From Cerioporus squamosus (Eukaryota > Basidiomycota > Agaricomycetes > Polyporales > Polyporaceae), in assembly GCA_022592435.1 (NCBI GenBank), contig JABYQS010000012.1, forward strand, positions 248,001-312,000: 64,000 nt of DNA, written 5' to 3'. The notes under the pieces are model-generated. The model saw only the letters and a list, made by a program, of their open reading frames with translations. It was not told where the DNA came from and did no database searches. Below, piece after piece: positions 24,713-36,899 of this stretch; within the stretch, counting starts at the first letter, position 1, and every line of letters starts with the position of its first letter. Both the position numbers and the translations under genes were made by a program.

Positions 24713-24816
24713 TAGGTTCGGATCAACCGCCTTCTCCGAACGAAATTTCAGGCGAAGGTAGTAGGCGAAGGTGCGCTGCGAAGCAAGCGCCGGGGCAAGG
24801 GCTTGCTCCGAACCTA
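24713..24816. repeat. TA-ended fold-back, 104 bp, 10-bp perfect inverted repeat
   Basis: TAGGTTCGGA at 24713-24722 and its exact complement TCCGAACCTA at 24807-24816 bound a short GC-rich segment, 27 bp to the right of the larger inverted-repeat element. It could be a second tiny MITE, part of the first insertion, or a structured RNA-like hairpin. Confidence 0.45.
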
Positions 24817-25066
24817 AGTCAATATTACCCTTGACGGCGAGTAATATAAGACAGATCATGAGAAGGGCATAATACTGGTACTGACAGTCTAAGTGAGCTT
24901 ATTAATATTAGATTACTTACGAGTGTAAGCTGGCCACTCTTGCACCGTGACGGCCATTCCTTCTCATCGTCGACCTCATTGTCGCTTCCACTCTTCTCTA
25001 CTTCCTGCTTGACTTGCCAATACTCTTGCTCCGCGTGTACTGGCCAGAGTTTCCGCTGCGAAGGCA

Positions 25067-27249
25067 ATGAATAGGAGAGTAGGGTCGGACAGCGACGGTG
25101 AATCGTTGACGGATAACGATGGGTTCTCCAAACCAGGTGAGTTATGTATACATCCTTGGTGAGAGAGAGAGAGACGTGATATATCACAGCTACCCCTGCG
25201 TGCTGTTGCCGACAGCCATGCTGCGTTTAAACGGGACTGTAATATCTCCACGTACTCTCCTCGCACGCATTCTCTGATCGAGTTTGTAGAATCCCGCAGA
25301 TTGCTTCGCCGCGTCGGATTGTCCTTCTTTTTGTTCGGGCTGATTAACAACGGTGAGTCTGACAATACTTAGCATGTCGTATGGCGGTAGAATTGTACGC
25401 AGTCCTCTATGTGATCATCCTGTCTGCCGCGCTCGACCTCGTACCACCCTCCACACCAAAGGGCATCATTGCATTCTGCAACATATTTCCTGCCCTCGTC
25501 GCCAAGCTCGGATGGCCATACCTGCTGAAGGGTCGGATACGATACGCCCGTCGTCTCGTAGGGTGCACCGCCATCAGCGTGGGTGGCATGATGGTAGGTG
25601 AACAAGTGCTCCTCTGTCGGCAGCGATCCTCATCGCGAGTGTTCCCTCGGCAGGTCGTCGCGCTCTCCGACACGCTGTACATGAGATTATTGGGGATCTG
25701 CCTTGCATCATTCTCGTCTGGTAGGTCTTGCGTCTATAATGTGGTGCATTATACTCGTCCTGACCCATGTGCAAAGGTCTCGGCGAGCTGACTTTCCTCC
25801 AGCTATCAACTCGATATCATCCACCCTCCGTGGCGGGTCACAGCGTAGGGTAAGACGACGCTCGGCCCATAGCCGCTTGCTTGAGCTAACGGCCTTTGTC
25901 TCAGGTACTTCGCCTCCGGTACAGGCGGCGCAGGTCTCGTGGGTGCGTTCTTGTGGTGGGAACTTAGGGGGCTTGGTGTCCGTCTTGGTGTCGGCCTCTC
26001 TTCGGTGCGTCCAGTGTATCAGGAGTCTTTCCTGGCCCTCCGTGCACTGACATCGGTATTCCGTCAGATCCTTCCCTTCGTCATCCCTATGACCTACTTC
26101 TTCATTCTCCCGCGACCCGACAGGTTCTCCGCGATAACATCGGACGACGAAGAAGCCGAAGGAGCACCGCTCACCGCGTCCTATACTCGTCTCCCGAACG
26201 AAGAGGACGTGGATGAGTCTGTTCCAGTCACTGAAGGAGAATCGATCGCCACGGCGCCCATCGCGCTTTCGATGCAAGACAAGTGGAAGCTCGCGAAGCC
26301 GCTGCTGACCAAGTATATGTTGCCTTTGTGTGAGTCCCGTACTTGCTTCTTTGCTGGTGAACCGCTGATCCTCTGCGCGCCAGTCTGTGTTTATCTGGTT
26401 AGTGTGGATGATGATCGATAGTCGACATACAGTGAGGGAGTACTGACCACGCACCTCCACTTCGTAGTTTGAGTACACTATCAATCAGGTCCGTGCGAGT
26501 CCTTGATATGCCCTTCCTCGTCCCATGAACTCACGCGCGCCATAGGGTATTGCTCCTACATTAGTATACCCGGTGCCGACCGCAGACGCGCACTGGCTAA
26601 TGAGCCATCTCATCCACTCCATCCGAGACTACTACCCTCTCTGGCAGGCACGTCGCGTCTCCCGTGACTTTAAACCTACTGCTGACATGTTCGCGTGTAG
26701 CTCGTCTACCAGACAACCGTGTTCTTCTCGCGCTCCTCAATCACCCTCGGCCTTCCGCCTCTGCCCGGCCGTTTGCTCTCTCTACCGGCAGTCGTGCAGG
26801 GCTTCATCCTCGCCACTCTCGCGTTCGAGTCCGCCGTCGGGATCTTCGGGGACGAGAACGAAGGCATGAGTTTCGCGTTCGTCTTCCTGCTCATCAGCAT
26901 CGAGGGCATCTGTGGCGGCCTCGCATAGTACGTGTGCCTCCATCTCTCCCTCCCCTTTCTGCCTGTCCTCCTTCCTAGTAGTAGTCCGACGCTGCAGCTG
27001 AAGCTGAGAACTGACTCGCGCAATCCGGATCACAGCGTGAACGTGTTCTACCGCATCAACCAGGAGAAGCACGACGCGCCCGGGGTGGACCCCGAGCGCG
27101 CGAAGCAGGAGCGCGAGTTCAAGATCGGCTCGATCGGACTCGCAGACTCGGCAGGCATCCTGATGGCGTCGCTGCTCGCGGTCCCGACGGAGATCGAGCT
27201 GTGCAGGGCGCAGGTCGGGCGGGGGAAGATGTTCTGCAAGAGCTTGTGA
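25067..27249 (+). CDS. CLN3: battenin / CLN3 family membrane protein
   Basis: Multi-exon gene for a polytopic membrane protein of the battenin family (yeast Btn1/Yhc3 relative), acting at the vacuole/lysosome and Golgi in pH and amino-acid homeostasis. The start MNRRVGSDSDGESLTDNDG at 25067 gives an acidic N-tail. Then VGLSFFLFGLINN joined to VLYVVILSAALDLVPPSTPK, LGICLASFSSG joined to LGELTFLQLST, GYFASGTGGAGLVGAF, YFFILPRP, a cytosolic acidic loop (TSDDEEAEGAPLT), FEYTINQGIAPTLVYP, LVYQTTVFFSRSSITLG, FVFLLISIEGICGGLAYVNV and GLADSAGILMASLLAVPTEI, ending GKMFCKSL with TGA at 27247. These are the diagnostic CLN3 blocks in order. The first intron is ambiguous: a donor after SKP near 25137 or one at GTGAGAG near 25160. 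No break. Confidence 0.9.
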
Positions 27250-27609
27250 GGTCTCTGCAGAGACTGGTCATGATTCTGAGTACCGGGTGGTAGGTATGTG
27301 TACACACGTGTAATGATATTGGTATCGCTGTGCATGGTTTGTCTTCCGTCTGTCGTGGCCTGGGCGCGTTGCTGAGACGTCAGCTCGCAACCCTCGACCG
27401 GAGCACTTTCGTTCCGAGGTAAACGCTATCGGAGAACGCTTACATCCATATTCAGCTACGAGTACTAGCTCGTCCATGGTTCAACTATCCCGGGAACATC
27501 CGCAGCGCGGTGGCGGAGGGCGGGTGCGCCACGTAGAATCGGAAGTTCCCGGACGAGGCCCCACTAACAGATATGGTTACCACTTCAGGGGTCGCTCCCA
27601 AGTCGCACA

Positions 27610-29278
27610 ATGTCTGCTCCTGCAAGGTGAGTCAATTGCTGACCTTTGCCAGATGCCTTAAGTTGCTGATTTCTCTCGTGGCTCTGGACTAGGCTGCAGA
27701 GTCTGAACGAGGATGTCATTTACGAGATTGCAACTCGACTCCTAGAGCCCCGTCGTCTGCTCGTCGACCTCGCCTCCTCATGTCGTCGACTGTGTCGTTG
27801 CTGCATGTCGATCCTCTTCTCAATCTGCTCCGTGCGAATATGTGGACGAGGAGTTAGTAGAATTCCACCGGTAGCGATTCGTCCATATATTCGGTAATGC
27901 ACCCTGCGTCCTCCCGAAAGAGATCTTCTGACATCATATCTAGACATATGATATACATCGGACAGATCTCACAATCGGAGTCGTTAGGGGAAGAGTTGAA
28001 CTACCTCCCCTACATCCGCTCGATCACCTTCGAGCAGGCCGTGGGCGGCGTCCCCTTCACCGTCCTTGAACGGTGCTTGAACCATCGTCTTGCCTCCCTG
28101 TCGTTCACCGCTTCCTCGCAGTGGACCGTCGGCCCTCACGCATGCCCTCATCCAGCCGTGGCAACGCTCTCAAACACGCTGGAACGGTTGGACTATACTA
28201 CCTACCCATGGAAAGCGATGCGTGCATCTCGCAATCACACCGACGTCGGACGGGAGACAGAATTAGAGCTCAGGCATCTTGGTCCCATCGTACTCGGGAT
28301 GCACATGTCCGCCGAGTCACTCTCATTGCCCGTCGAGAGCGTCCCTCTGGCCGCGATGTCCAGACTTCCCTGGCCACGCCTCCGCGATCTGAACCTGTCG
28401 GGGCGTTACCGCAACGAATCGCACGCTCGCGATGTCCAACGTTTCATCGCTCGCTTGGACAGTCCGCGCTCAATCTCAGTCCACGTGGCTCAGCCTCTCG
28501 ATTGCGCACGGGCACCAGTCTTCGGGAGACGGCCTCCTTTCAACACGGATACCAGTCAGCTGCAATCGCTTTCCGTCGCATATCCTGACCCGAACGACGC
28601 CATCTTCTCCCAACCGTGCACGGCTCTACTACGCCTCGCTCTCCGTGACTATCCTCGCTATTACCTTCGAAACTCTCCATCTCACAGGGGAGACATCCAG
28701 GACCTTGCTGCACCGATATTGTCGTCGTCAGAGTGCCTTCGTATCCTGACGCGTATGGCGACGCCCTTATTGGAGGGCCTCGAACTTGTCTACGAAGCCG
28801 ACCAAGCAGAAGAAGCATTGCTCCTCCACGTCGCGTCATCGTATCCCCTTCTCGAAGTTATCCACATACATCAATACAGGATCGCTCGGGGTTCCGAAGC
28901 GCTGAACTTCGTGAGTCATTCATCTGAACAACACACTTGGGCATAGCGCTGACGGGCTCCTGGGACCAGAGGCGCATCTCCGGCATCCTAGCATCAGTGA
29001 AGACGCTGCGCACAGTCTACCTCAATCTGGACTACGAGGATGCTCCCCCGCGCTATGAATACAATCCTCAGGGCCCAGCACCGTGGCGCTCACGGCTGGC
29101 ACGGTACGGCTGCGACATGCTCGAGACGCTCGAGCGCGGATGTCCGCTCCTTGAGGGATTGTTTCTTCTTCACTACGACTTGCAGACGAGAGGGGAACAC
29201 TTCTGGGCCAAGTTTGTCCCATCGCGGTATCCCAGGTATGCGCGAATCGACTGGGATTGGTTGCACGAACGTCTGTGA
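27610..29278 (+). CDS. F-box-like/LRR protein, apparently intact (copy B)
   Basis: Exon 1 is MSAPAR at 27610; after a 70-bp intron comes the F-box-like exon (LNEDVIYEIATRLLEPRRLL, SSCRRLCRCCMSILFS, PPVAIRPYIR). A donor GTAATG leads to HMIYIGQISQSESLGEELNY. The long exon carries leucine-rich units (YIRSITFEQAV, LERCLNHRLASLSF, LSLPVESVPLAAMSRLPWPR, LRDLNLSGRY, LQSLSVAYPDPNDAIF, APILSSSECLRIL). A last intron (donor GTGAGTCA near 28910) joins RRISGILASVKTLRTVYLNL to an end at DWLHERL, TGA before 29279. About 470 residues. A further splice near 29234 could give a different short tail. All segments seen in paralogue C are present with open frames, so it is probably functional. Role as ubiquitin-ligase receptor is inferred from the N-terminal similarity only. 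Confidence 0.7.
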
Positions 29279-29772
29279 GTCCTCGTCTCTTCTGAGTGGA
29301 GGTCTCAGGTCTTTCCGATACTGAGCGTCGCAACGTCCAGGATTGCGAGCCGCCGTACCGGCACCCCGTGAGACGGGGGCATTTCAATGATGCGAGGGAG
29401 GAGTTCCCGGTGGTCTGGTAATGCAGGTTACATCCATCTGGATGCAAGGGTGCACTTAGAAGGACTTCTGACGTGTAGCGAGTCATGTATCAAGCCCATT
29501 ACTGTCAATCTCGCGCGAAGGTTAGCGAGTATGTTCCGAGTATACTGAGGCGTGGTCTGATAGCATATCTGATGAACCTCATCCTATCAACGCGGCATGT
29601 ATTGTGGAAGTTCGGATTCTGGCAAATTTTCGTCCTAGTGCATGAGATTCTCTCGGTCAGCTCGTGGCGAATAGGCCGCTGTGCACGATGTGAGGAAGTA
29701 CTCATCGTATTATTAAGTCAGTGTCCCATCGTGCAGAGACTGCAACAAGCAAGGTCGCACTGCTTCGACGAC

Positions 29773-29945
29773 CTAGAGGATCACCGACAGGTCCGGAAGG
29801 GCTGGCAACTCGTAAGCACGCGTCAGCAAGTTTCTACGGGACGTACATAGAACCAACGGTGAGTGCCTCGGCCATCTGCATGAGCGTGAGCTCGTCTAAC
29901 TCATGGGGCAGAGTTACGCTGGTTACGTGGAAAGCACTGGACCAC
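29773..29945 (-). pseudogene. possible 3'-terminal remnant related to copy C
   Basis: On the minus strand an intron-like segment (GTACGTCC to TACGAG) is followed by LPALPDLSVIL and TAG at 29775-29773. This resembles the last intron and last exon of copy C (PSLPHFPAIL then stop at 33612) at the base level, including the shared CTGACGC before the acceptor. Upstream sequence (VTLPHELDELTLMQMAEAL) does not match copy C. It may be a recombined or truncated relative. Confidence 0.3.
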
Positions 29946-30055
29946 TACGGTCCACCAATGGGTTAGACAGATAGCATCTGATTGAGGACGTGATACAAGT
30001 ATGACAGGGGGTAGATCGACTATAGCAATCCGTGGGAGTCCTAGTTAGTTCATGT

Positions 30056-31697
30056 CTAAAGCCTCCGTCCCCAACGAATGGCCTCGAGTCGCGGGGACAG
30101 GCCATCGTGCAACTGGAGACGAGGCTGTTCGAACCGCTGGCCAACGGCGTCGATAAACCGCTGAGGCGCGAACTGAACGTAGGGATCCTTCGACCTATTT
30201 ACATGGCGCACGAAGGCTGTCCAGAAAAAGTTCTGCAGGAGAATTGATCGTTTCGGTGATGCAATGAGTTTAAGAGATATGATAGACTCACCATTCCCAA
30301 GATGCAAGGTGGTTTCTCGCCATCTGTCGCCCGGATGGGTGATCGCACGCCGCCCACGCATGGCCAAGGCGACGACAGGAAGTGGCCAGCGGTGCAGCGG
30401 TAATCCACCTCCTTACCGCCCATTCCAACGAAGCGGAAGACCAGATCACACTGGTCGAAGATGTGTCCATTCTTGCAATGCAGCCCGGATATTTGATTGA
30501 GACTGTTCCCTAGCCACTTCGTGGCGATCTCGTCGACCACGTTTTCCGGGAAATAGCTGTTACCTGAGCCTGGAAAACGACTTCAGTGAGCAAGGACTTC
30601 GTCGTTGGCCGCCAGCACACACAACAGCCCACTCACAAGAGTCGAGAATCAGCCTCAGGCCGGGACCACGTGGGTCGATTGCATTGGGGTCATTGAGATG
30701 GATCGGTACGGAAATCCAATCCTTCGTATCTGTCGATGCATGGCTCGCCTGCGGATGTTTGGGTATATAGAGGGTGGCAAGGGTTGCATAGACTGCATAA
30801 TGCGAAAAACTCTTGCTTGAACCGGAAGAGCTCACGCTGGTTGGGAAGAGCTTTATAGGATCTGTGAAACGAGGGACCAACGGACCAGTGCTCGTCGGGA
30901 TGGCACAGGGCCATATGTTCCCGAAGTAGAGGAAGCTGCCGCTGGGAAGTACAAGAATCAGATCCGGACTTCGCCTCGGACAGCGATGGCAACTCACGAT
31001 AGGTCATTCTCTTCGACGCTGTCTCCGGGGTATCGTAAGCGAAGTGTGTATTCTTCAGCCTGAAGGAACATAAGTTGAAATAGCTGGCAACTGCTGAGTC
31101 AACGATCGAGGCTCACCGACTCCACATGTCCGCCGTGCGACACCACAGCACGCATAGCGTCGGCAAAAGTCTACAGAGGGTTTGACGTCACAGCGCTCAG
31201 ACCCCGCCGGTCACATAGTACGGGTAAGCCAACATACCAGGAACTTGCTGTCGAGTTGAACCCGAAATGGAGAGAAGCTCGACCTAGAGTGCACAGCCGA
31301 GGCAATCAATAGGTCGTATCTTGTCGGTTACCATGAGAGTATACCACGTACCGCCTCAGCATACATAACCTGAAATCCATCGTAAGGGCGAGCCGCCATG
31401 TCCGGAACGACTCCGGTCGCAAGGACACGTGGAAGTGGAAGGTAGGACCGACTATCTTTGTTCGCTTCCCAATCGTAGCAAGGAAAGAGAGCAGGAATTG
31501 GATAGTCCTTGCCCCATCTTTTGACCTCTGCGAGGAAGGCTCAGAAAAATGAAGACGCATGCGGAGTAGAAGATCACGATGCTTACGGACTAGTGGTACT
31601 TGCGGAACACGCTCTCGATGGGGTCCACACCCACGGGCGTTGGAATCACCTTCCTGTATGTATGGGCCGTCGGATCGGTCCCGTCAGGATGCTTCAT
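30056..31697 (-). CDS. unknown spliced gene U1
   Basis: Coding blocks with good splice signals but no family I recognise. Candidate start MKHPDGTDPTAHTYRKVIP at 31697, then VKRWGKDYPIPALFPCYDWE and LPRVLATGVVPDMAARPYDG (31540-31370), TFADAMRAVVSHGGHVES near 31160, AEEYTLRLRYPGDSVEENDL near 31050-31000, DLILVLPSGSFLYFGNIWPC and GSSKSFSHYAVYATLATLYI, then GPGLRLILDS (30960-30640), GHIFDQCDLVFRF near 30470, HFLSSPWPCVGG and the end PYVQFAPQRF. The join from the first block to the second is not settled: that frame reaches TAG at 31592-31590 unless spliced earlier. The DSG/LILDS, SPW and PY-QFAPQR motifs recur in the gene at 46-47.8 kb. A MITE ends 25 bp upstream of the candidate ATG. Confidence 0.4.
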
Positions 31698-31721
31698 GTT
31701 CAACCAGTCCTCTGACGACCA

Positions 31722-31969
31722 TACTGTAGAGTTTCGACCGATGCGGTGCAGGCCCCAGCGGGGTGTGACCTGTAACCGCCCGCAGTCGCCGGAGCGGAGC
31801 GGAGGCGCCCAAAATTTGCCTGATTTGGCCTGCTAAACACCCGAAAACCGAGCCAAAACGCGAAAATGGGGGCCCCAAAGGGGCCGTGACCTGTGACCTA
31901 CAGCACGATGCGGTGCGGCGGAGGTCCCTGTGACCTGTGACGCGCCGCATCGGTCGAAACTCTACAGTA
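31722..31969. mobile_element. MITE-like element, 248 bp, 25-bp perfect terminal inverted repeats
   Basis: The left end at 31722-31746 starts TACTGTAGAGTTTCGACCGA and is repeated as a perfect 25-bp reverse complement at 31945-31969. Both ends are TA. The interior is GC-rich, non-coding and holds three copies of TGACCTGT followed by A or G and AC (near 31766, 31887 and 31931). It abuts the 5' side of gene U1. Confidence 0.75.
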
Positions 31970-32004
31970 GTCTGAAAGTATCCTCGTTTTCACCGAGAAC
32001 CACA

Positions 32005-33204
32005 TCAGTCATCAAACTGAAGCCACGGGCATATAGCCAACTGTACAAAGAACACCAGTGAATGCCTAGAATACAGAAAGGCATGATGTACCCACGTCAT
32101 GTTTTCGCCTAGTATGGGTGGTAGGCAGTTGCGGTCAGTATCGATGCATGAGAGATACGGATCGCGGGCTTGCTTACCCGTGTCGACGATAAGCTTGTAG
32201 TCCTTACGAGCATACGGTACGAACTCTCTGTGCCGCTCGTCGACGCGCTGGCAGGAGGCGGTGAGACGAATGATAACTTCGCATATACTTTGATTCCGAC
32301 TTACCATGCGGATAGCATAGAACGTGTCTAGGGTGCGGACGTGGTCGTGACTCGTGAGCTTAATCCGACTGGGCACATGATGATTGAATTGAGACGTACT
32401 CAGGATGTCGTCGGGCTTCGGTCCAACGGTATACAGCGGCATGAGAGCATTACGCTCTACTTGATCGATGGATCCTTGAAGGGTAGCCTTCGGAAGAGGC
32501 TCAGGGGCGCTGATGACATGTACCTGTGGAGGGAGTGTCTGACTCCCGACGAGCTCAGTCGAGCAACTCGACATCCTAAGATTCCCGAGCTGCCAGATCG
32601 GGCACCAGTTCATTACCCAAGCGTTGATGGAGGAAAGAGAGTGAGCGAACATACCGGAGTATTAGACCGAGTTCCCTGGGACTCAGGACCAAGACGTGCT
32701 CGGCTATCCTGCGCATGCTGAGCAGTGTCACGGACAGCTGTAGCTCTAGGGGCTGTCGCGGGGGCAGGAGGGGAAATATCGATACGATCCAGCCTGACAT
32801 GCTCGAGTGCAGCGTAGGGGTCGTCTCCATGGCAGAACTTGAATAATTGAGAGCTGCTTTGGTCCTTGATGTCGTCGACCAGATAATAGCCATGAGTGGC
32901 GCGAGGATGAAGGCGAATCCGGTGGCGCAGGGTATCCGACTGAGGCGCTTTTAGAATCATGGATGGGTTCAAAGACAGTGGACGATCATCTCACCTTCAG
33001 CATACGATCATAACTGATGTTCGCAAAGTCGGGCTCCAGGAGACGGTAGGCGCGACGACCGGTAAACGGATTCTCCATGAAAGAGCAGTAGGGTATGAGA
33101 GTAGCGTAACTGGGCTGACTGGTACTGTGAGTATGGTGCGAGAAGGCTCGCGGTCTGCACCCTATATATCCAGCACGGGGCGGAGAGAGTAATGCCCGGA
33201 ACAC
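32005..33204 (-). other. unresolved coding-like region U2
   Basis: Long minus-strand open stretches suggest a gene or remnant: a block containing SFMENPFTGRRAYRLLEPDF around 33150-33000, a block with LSMRRIAEHVLVLSPREL around 32760-32660 (followed by a GTATGTTC donor), and a 215-codon open stretch ending WLQFDD at 32005. I could not fix one gene model or a family. A short stretch (DDPYAALEHVRL) resembles RPYAALHLVAR of U3, which may or may not be meaningful. Confidence 0.3.
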
Positions 33205-33611
33205 TTTGCCCTCGAGATGCTTCTGGGCACATGGATTGCTGTAGAAGCGTCTGATCAGCGTGGTGGTCGGGCGGCGTATCGCTAGAGCCAGTCAGAAGAA
33301 GTACAGAAACAAAAGATGCCCTCACGAGGGTGCGAGGGAAGGCACGATTGCAGTGTTCCTGATTCACCGCCCATCAAGAAGAGACTCAGTCGGAGATCCA
33401 TGTGCACCATACGCGCAGGTGGTCTAAGCACCGTCGAATCCATCCAAAATGGGGCTTGATTGTGATCAATGTTGAGCATGGCTCGAATGTGGATATAAGG
33501 GTACGCAACGGAGGTTTTCACTGAACCACATGGGCGGCGCGCCCACATATCAACGATTAGGGGGCATTGCAGCGAAGGGAGGTCACAATAGATTGAACAA
33601 AAGCAGAAGAG

Positions 33612-35316
33612 CTAGAGGATCGCCGGAAAGTGCGGAAGGGATGGCGAATCGCTACGCACATGCGTCAGCGAATGTCGGATGTAAAGACAACCAATTGTGA
33701 GACGTACACAGGGCCGGCGGTGCACCTGGGCTCGGCACAGCGGCGTGGGTGGAACTGCAGCCAGAAGGAACAGTCAAGGCCGTGCGTGAGGAGTGCAACG
33801 TATTCTAGGCTAGGACACGCCTCGAATATATCCGCAAGCTCCCAACCACGCGCATCATTCACGCGCTGGTATCGCGATCGCTCGGTCATGTTCTCGCAAT
33901 AGAGTTTCACGTTGTCATGGAAGTCTAGGTTGAGATGAACCGTGCGGAGACAAGGAGCGGATGCAAGCATCCGAGCAACATGAACCTGAAGGACAAGCTT
34001 TGATCAGTGTACAACAGATGGCGCGACGTGTCTGAAGTGGATACAAACGTGAGGGACTATTTGCTTCCTGTCCTTGCGGTAGCGATGCAGCTCGAGATGC
34101 GTGAGACAAGGGAAGGAGCTGGAGACGTGCCTCAGGAGCGCATCATCATCCCCATCAGTCTCGTAGACAAGCTCTAGTGCGTGCAGGTTTGGCATCTCCA
34201 TCCGCCGCAACACCGAGAGGCATTCGGTAGATGATAGGATGGGTGCAGACCAGCACCTTGCGACATCGGAGAAACCCAGATGGTAGTAGTAACGAGGGTA
34301 ATCGCGAAGCGAGAGCTGCTTTAGCAACGTGCTGTCAATGGAAAATATAGCGTCATTGGGATCGGGATACGCGAGCGTCAGAGAACTCAGCGCAAGGGAT
34401 TGGCCGTGGCTTGATGTGGGACCTAATGGAGATAGTCGCCCCTGCGGACTCTTCCTAGCGAGCTGCACGGAGAGCGTCGCCAGCCGAGGTACAGCAGTTA
34501 TGAAGTCGTGAAGAAGAGAGGGAGAAGCGTTGCAGGGGAATTGCCCGGACAGGGACAACTCGCGGAGTTGCGGCCAGGGCAGATCCGCCATACGGTCCAA
34601 CGGCGCTATCTCGATTGGCAGCGTGAGTGACTGTAAAGTCTCATGTATCCGCAGAATCAAAGGAGAGAGCGAATGGGATTCAGTGGCGTAAGGGTTCGCT
34701 ATCTTCGGGGACTTGCTCTCGTCTGCATGCGGGAAAGCTCCAGATGGGTCCTTGTCCAAAACGCGCCAGATGTTGGGATTGTAGCAAAACGACGTGAGAG
34801 CGATCGGCAGGGATCCTATCTCGTGTGCGGGAGATGGATAAATGCCTATGAATGAGGTCGTTGGCTCCATAGTAATGGACGTGATGTTCGGAAGGGAGAG
34901 GCAACGCTTGAAAGCAGTCCATGGCATGCCGCAGAGGTTGCGACCACGGAACGTCACTGCACGAAGGTGTGGGAGGTATGGTAGCTCCAGACCGAACGTG
35001 TCTTGATAGTCGGCCACCAGGCGGCCTATGTAGATGAGATGCCTGGATGATAACTATCGTCAGTAATCGGACCCAGACCGACGGACAAGAGCGGGCTCGT
35101 CGCTTACTGGACGAAAGGCCGGATACTCTCCGGCGGAATACCTTCCCAACCACTGCACGTGGTAACACAGCGAGAGAAAAGTATAGGAGCGCAAACACTG
35201 CGCATCCTCCGAGAGATAGAAGCCAGGTTGGCGAGATCTCCTTTGTTCCTGTGCAGTAGGAGATGGCTTATAATGGCCCGCAGCACGTCTTCCGCCAAGT
35301 CGCTGAGCCTGTTCAT
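33612..35316 (-). CDS. F-box-like/LRR protein, apparently intact (copy C)
   Basis: Four exons with consistent phases. Exon 1 from ATG 35316: MNRLSDLAEDVLRAIISHLL, LANLASISRRMRSVCAPILF, PPESIRPFVQ; donor GTAAGC, acceptor ATCCAG; exon 2 begins HLIYIGRLVADYQDTFGLEL and carries LRAVTFRGRNLCGMPWTAFK, LPWPQLRELSLSGQF, LSSLTLAYPDPNDAIF, LSLRDYPRYYYHL, PILSSTECLSVLRRMEMPN and LTHLELHRYRKDRKQIVPH; donor GTTTGT at 34050; exon 3 VHVARMLASAPCLRTVHLNL, ACPSLEYVALLTHG, CSFWLQFHPRRCAEP; donor GTACGTC at 33712; exon 4 DSPSLPHFPAIL and TAG at 33614-33612. About 470 residues. It defines the family plan used to judge the decayed copies. N-terminal exon is F-box-like; ligase role is inferred. Another ATG in frame at 35355 is possible. 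Confidence 0.75.
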
Positions 35317-36229
35317 GTCTGAGCAATGAACGTTGCACAAGACAGTACGAAGCACTCACAACATGCCCACGGAAGAAATTGAATGGAACTGTGGCAAGTT
35401 ATGTACGTGGCGACAGCAAGAGTTCGGGACCGTGATGGTGGTAGTAAGCAAAGCCTTCAAAGCGATGCTTTTCGGAGGCTGATGATATCGCTGTATTCGT
35501 GGGAATTGGTACTACTTATCGACTGCCATTGTAGACTAGTAACCTATTTACTTACTCGCCGGCTTACAACCACTCCCACGACAGAACCACCGGTACCACG
35601 GTTCGACTCACCCACCTTCCGCGTATCATAGTAGACCGCCCGCATGAGCCTCTCTCAGGAGGTGAGAATTAGACTGCGAACTGCAGCGTTTTCTTTTGCG
35701 GTCTTCAAGTTCGATCTCCTGCCTCCAACGCTGCCACTTGCAAGCTGCTTCCTCTCCCAGCCGCTACTGCTGTCTCCTTATTCACGGCAGAGATGCTGGC
35801 GTTTCCAGTGGGAAAGACTGCACGTCAATGGGCGCGAGGTCAGCTTTCGGTCGACCTGTCGCTGGGTATCCACCCGCGGCCTATGTGTCTCCATTATTCG
35901 CCACAAATATTGCTGTGGGTGTAGCGTCACCTCGCTGACCTGATCCCGAAGTACCGCTCCTTCAACAAGTCCATCTAGTTCTGTCTTCCCGACTTTGCGG
36001 ATCTACCTGTTGATACAGGATACACATAGTAGTGAGTCAAGGAGCCTGGAGAAAGAGTTGGCAAGGACGAAACCGGCTCTGAACAATACCACCGTCAGGG
36101 CTCTGCGTTCCGGGACAGATCGCAGGCGGCGTAGTGAGGTCCTCCTTACTCTGGATATCCGATCCACGAGCCCGGGCTGTCAATGCCGTACCAGTGGCTC
36201 GTCATCAGCTCAGGTTCCCTGTACAGCAG
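35317..36229. other. gene-poor stretch
   Basis: Upstream of copy C and 3' of the fragment to the right. Short open frames here show no family features or splice context. Confidence 0.35.
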
Positions 36230-36680
36230 TCAGCACTCCGGCCAAGTCACCGTGATTGGGGGCAGAGGTCGCGCATACGCACCTGTGATCCTCATGACAA
36301 GACAAAGCGCGCCGGTTCTTCTACGCTCCTGGAAGGATGGAACTCCATCCATGTGGCGGTGGGCGCACCGTGATAGAGGACCTCGACGCAGTCGAGCAGC
36401 GGACAGTCCTGCACGATATCGGCGATCTCCCCGCCGAGCGTGCCCGTGAATCGGTCCCACCATGCTTTCCGCACGGCGTATTTGCCGCAATACGCACCGT
36501 GGTCGCCGCGGAAGTCGAGATTGAGGCACAACGTACTGAGAGATCGCGCGGCCGTCAGGATACGCGCGATATGGGTCTGTACATGTGGCGAGGTTAGTGG
36601 ACATGTCTCGAGGGCATGTACGAGTCTGCACGTACGTGATCGGCGTCCTCGTCCCGGTTAGCGCGATACCTTTAAGTCAG
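36230..36680 (-). pseudogene. C-terminal fragment of the F-box-like family (copy D)
   Basis: Only the last domain is present: after a short trace of the preceding exon (YRANRDEDADHV, preceded out of frame by LSDL) the frame gives LCLNLDFRGDHGAYCGKYAV, CPLLDCVEVLYHGAPTATWM and EFHPSRSVEEPARFVLS. No N-terminal or middle segment was found upstream to 36.9 kb, so this is a truncated copy. The domain itself is well preserved, which suggests recent truncation or exon capture. Confidence 0.6.
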
Positions 36681-36899
36681 AGAGTCTGTGCACCAGTGCG
36701 CGGCAAATGAGCGCAGTGACACGGGAAGCCAATTGACCGTAATCACTGTTGTGCGCATGCACGATTAAGTAGTGAGCGAGCGCGGGGTTTCCGTACATTC
36801 ATCGATCCAGCCGAGAACGTTCGTTACGTTGAGGGAGGAAGGACTTGAGAGCTTGAGGATGGGTCGACCGTGGTGAGGGTCTCCGGTTAAGTTGTCGCG

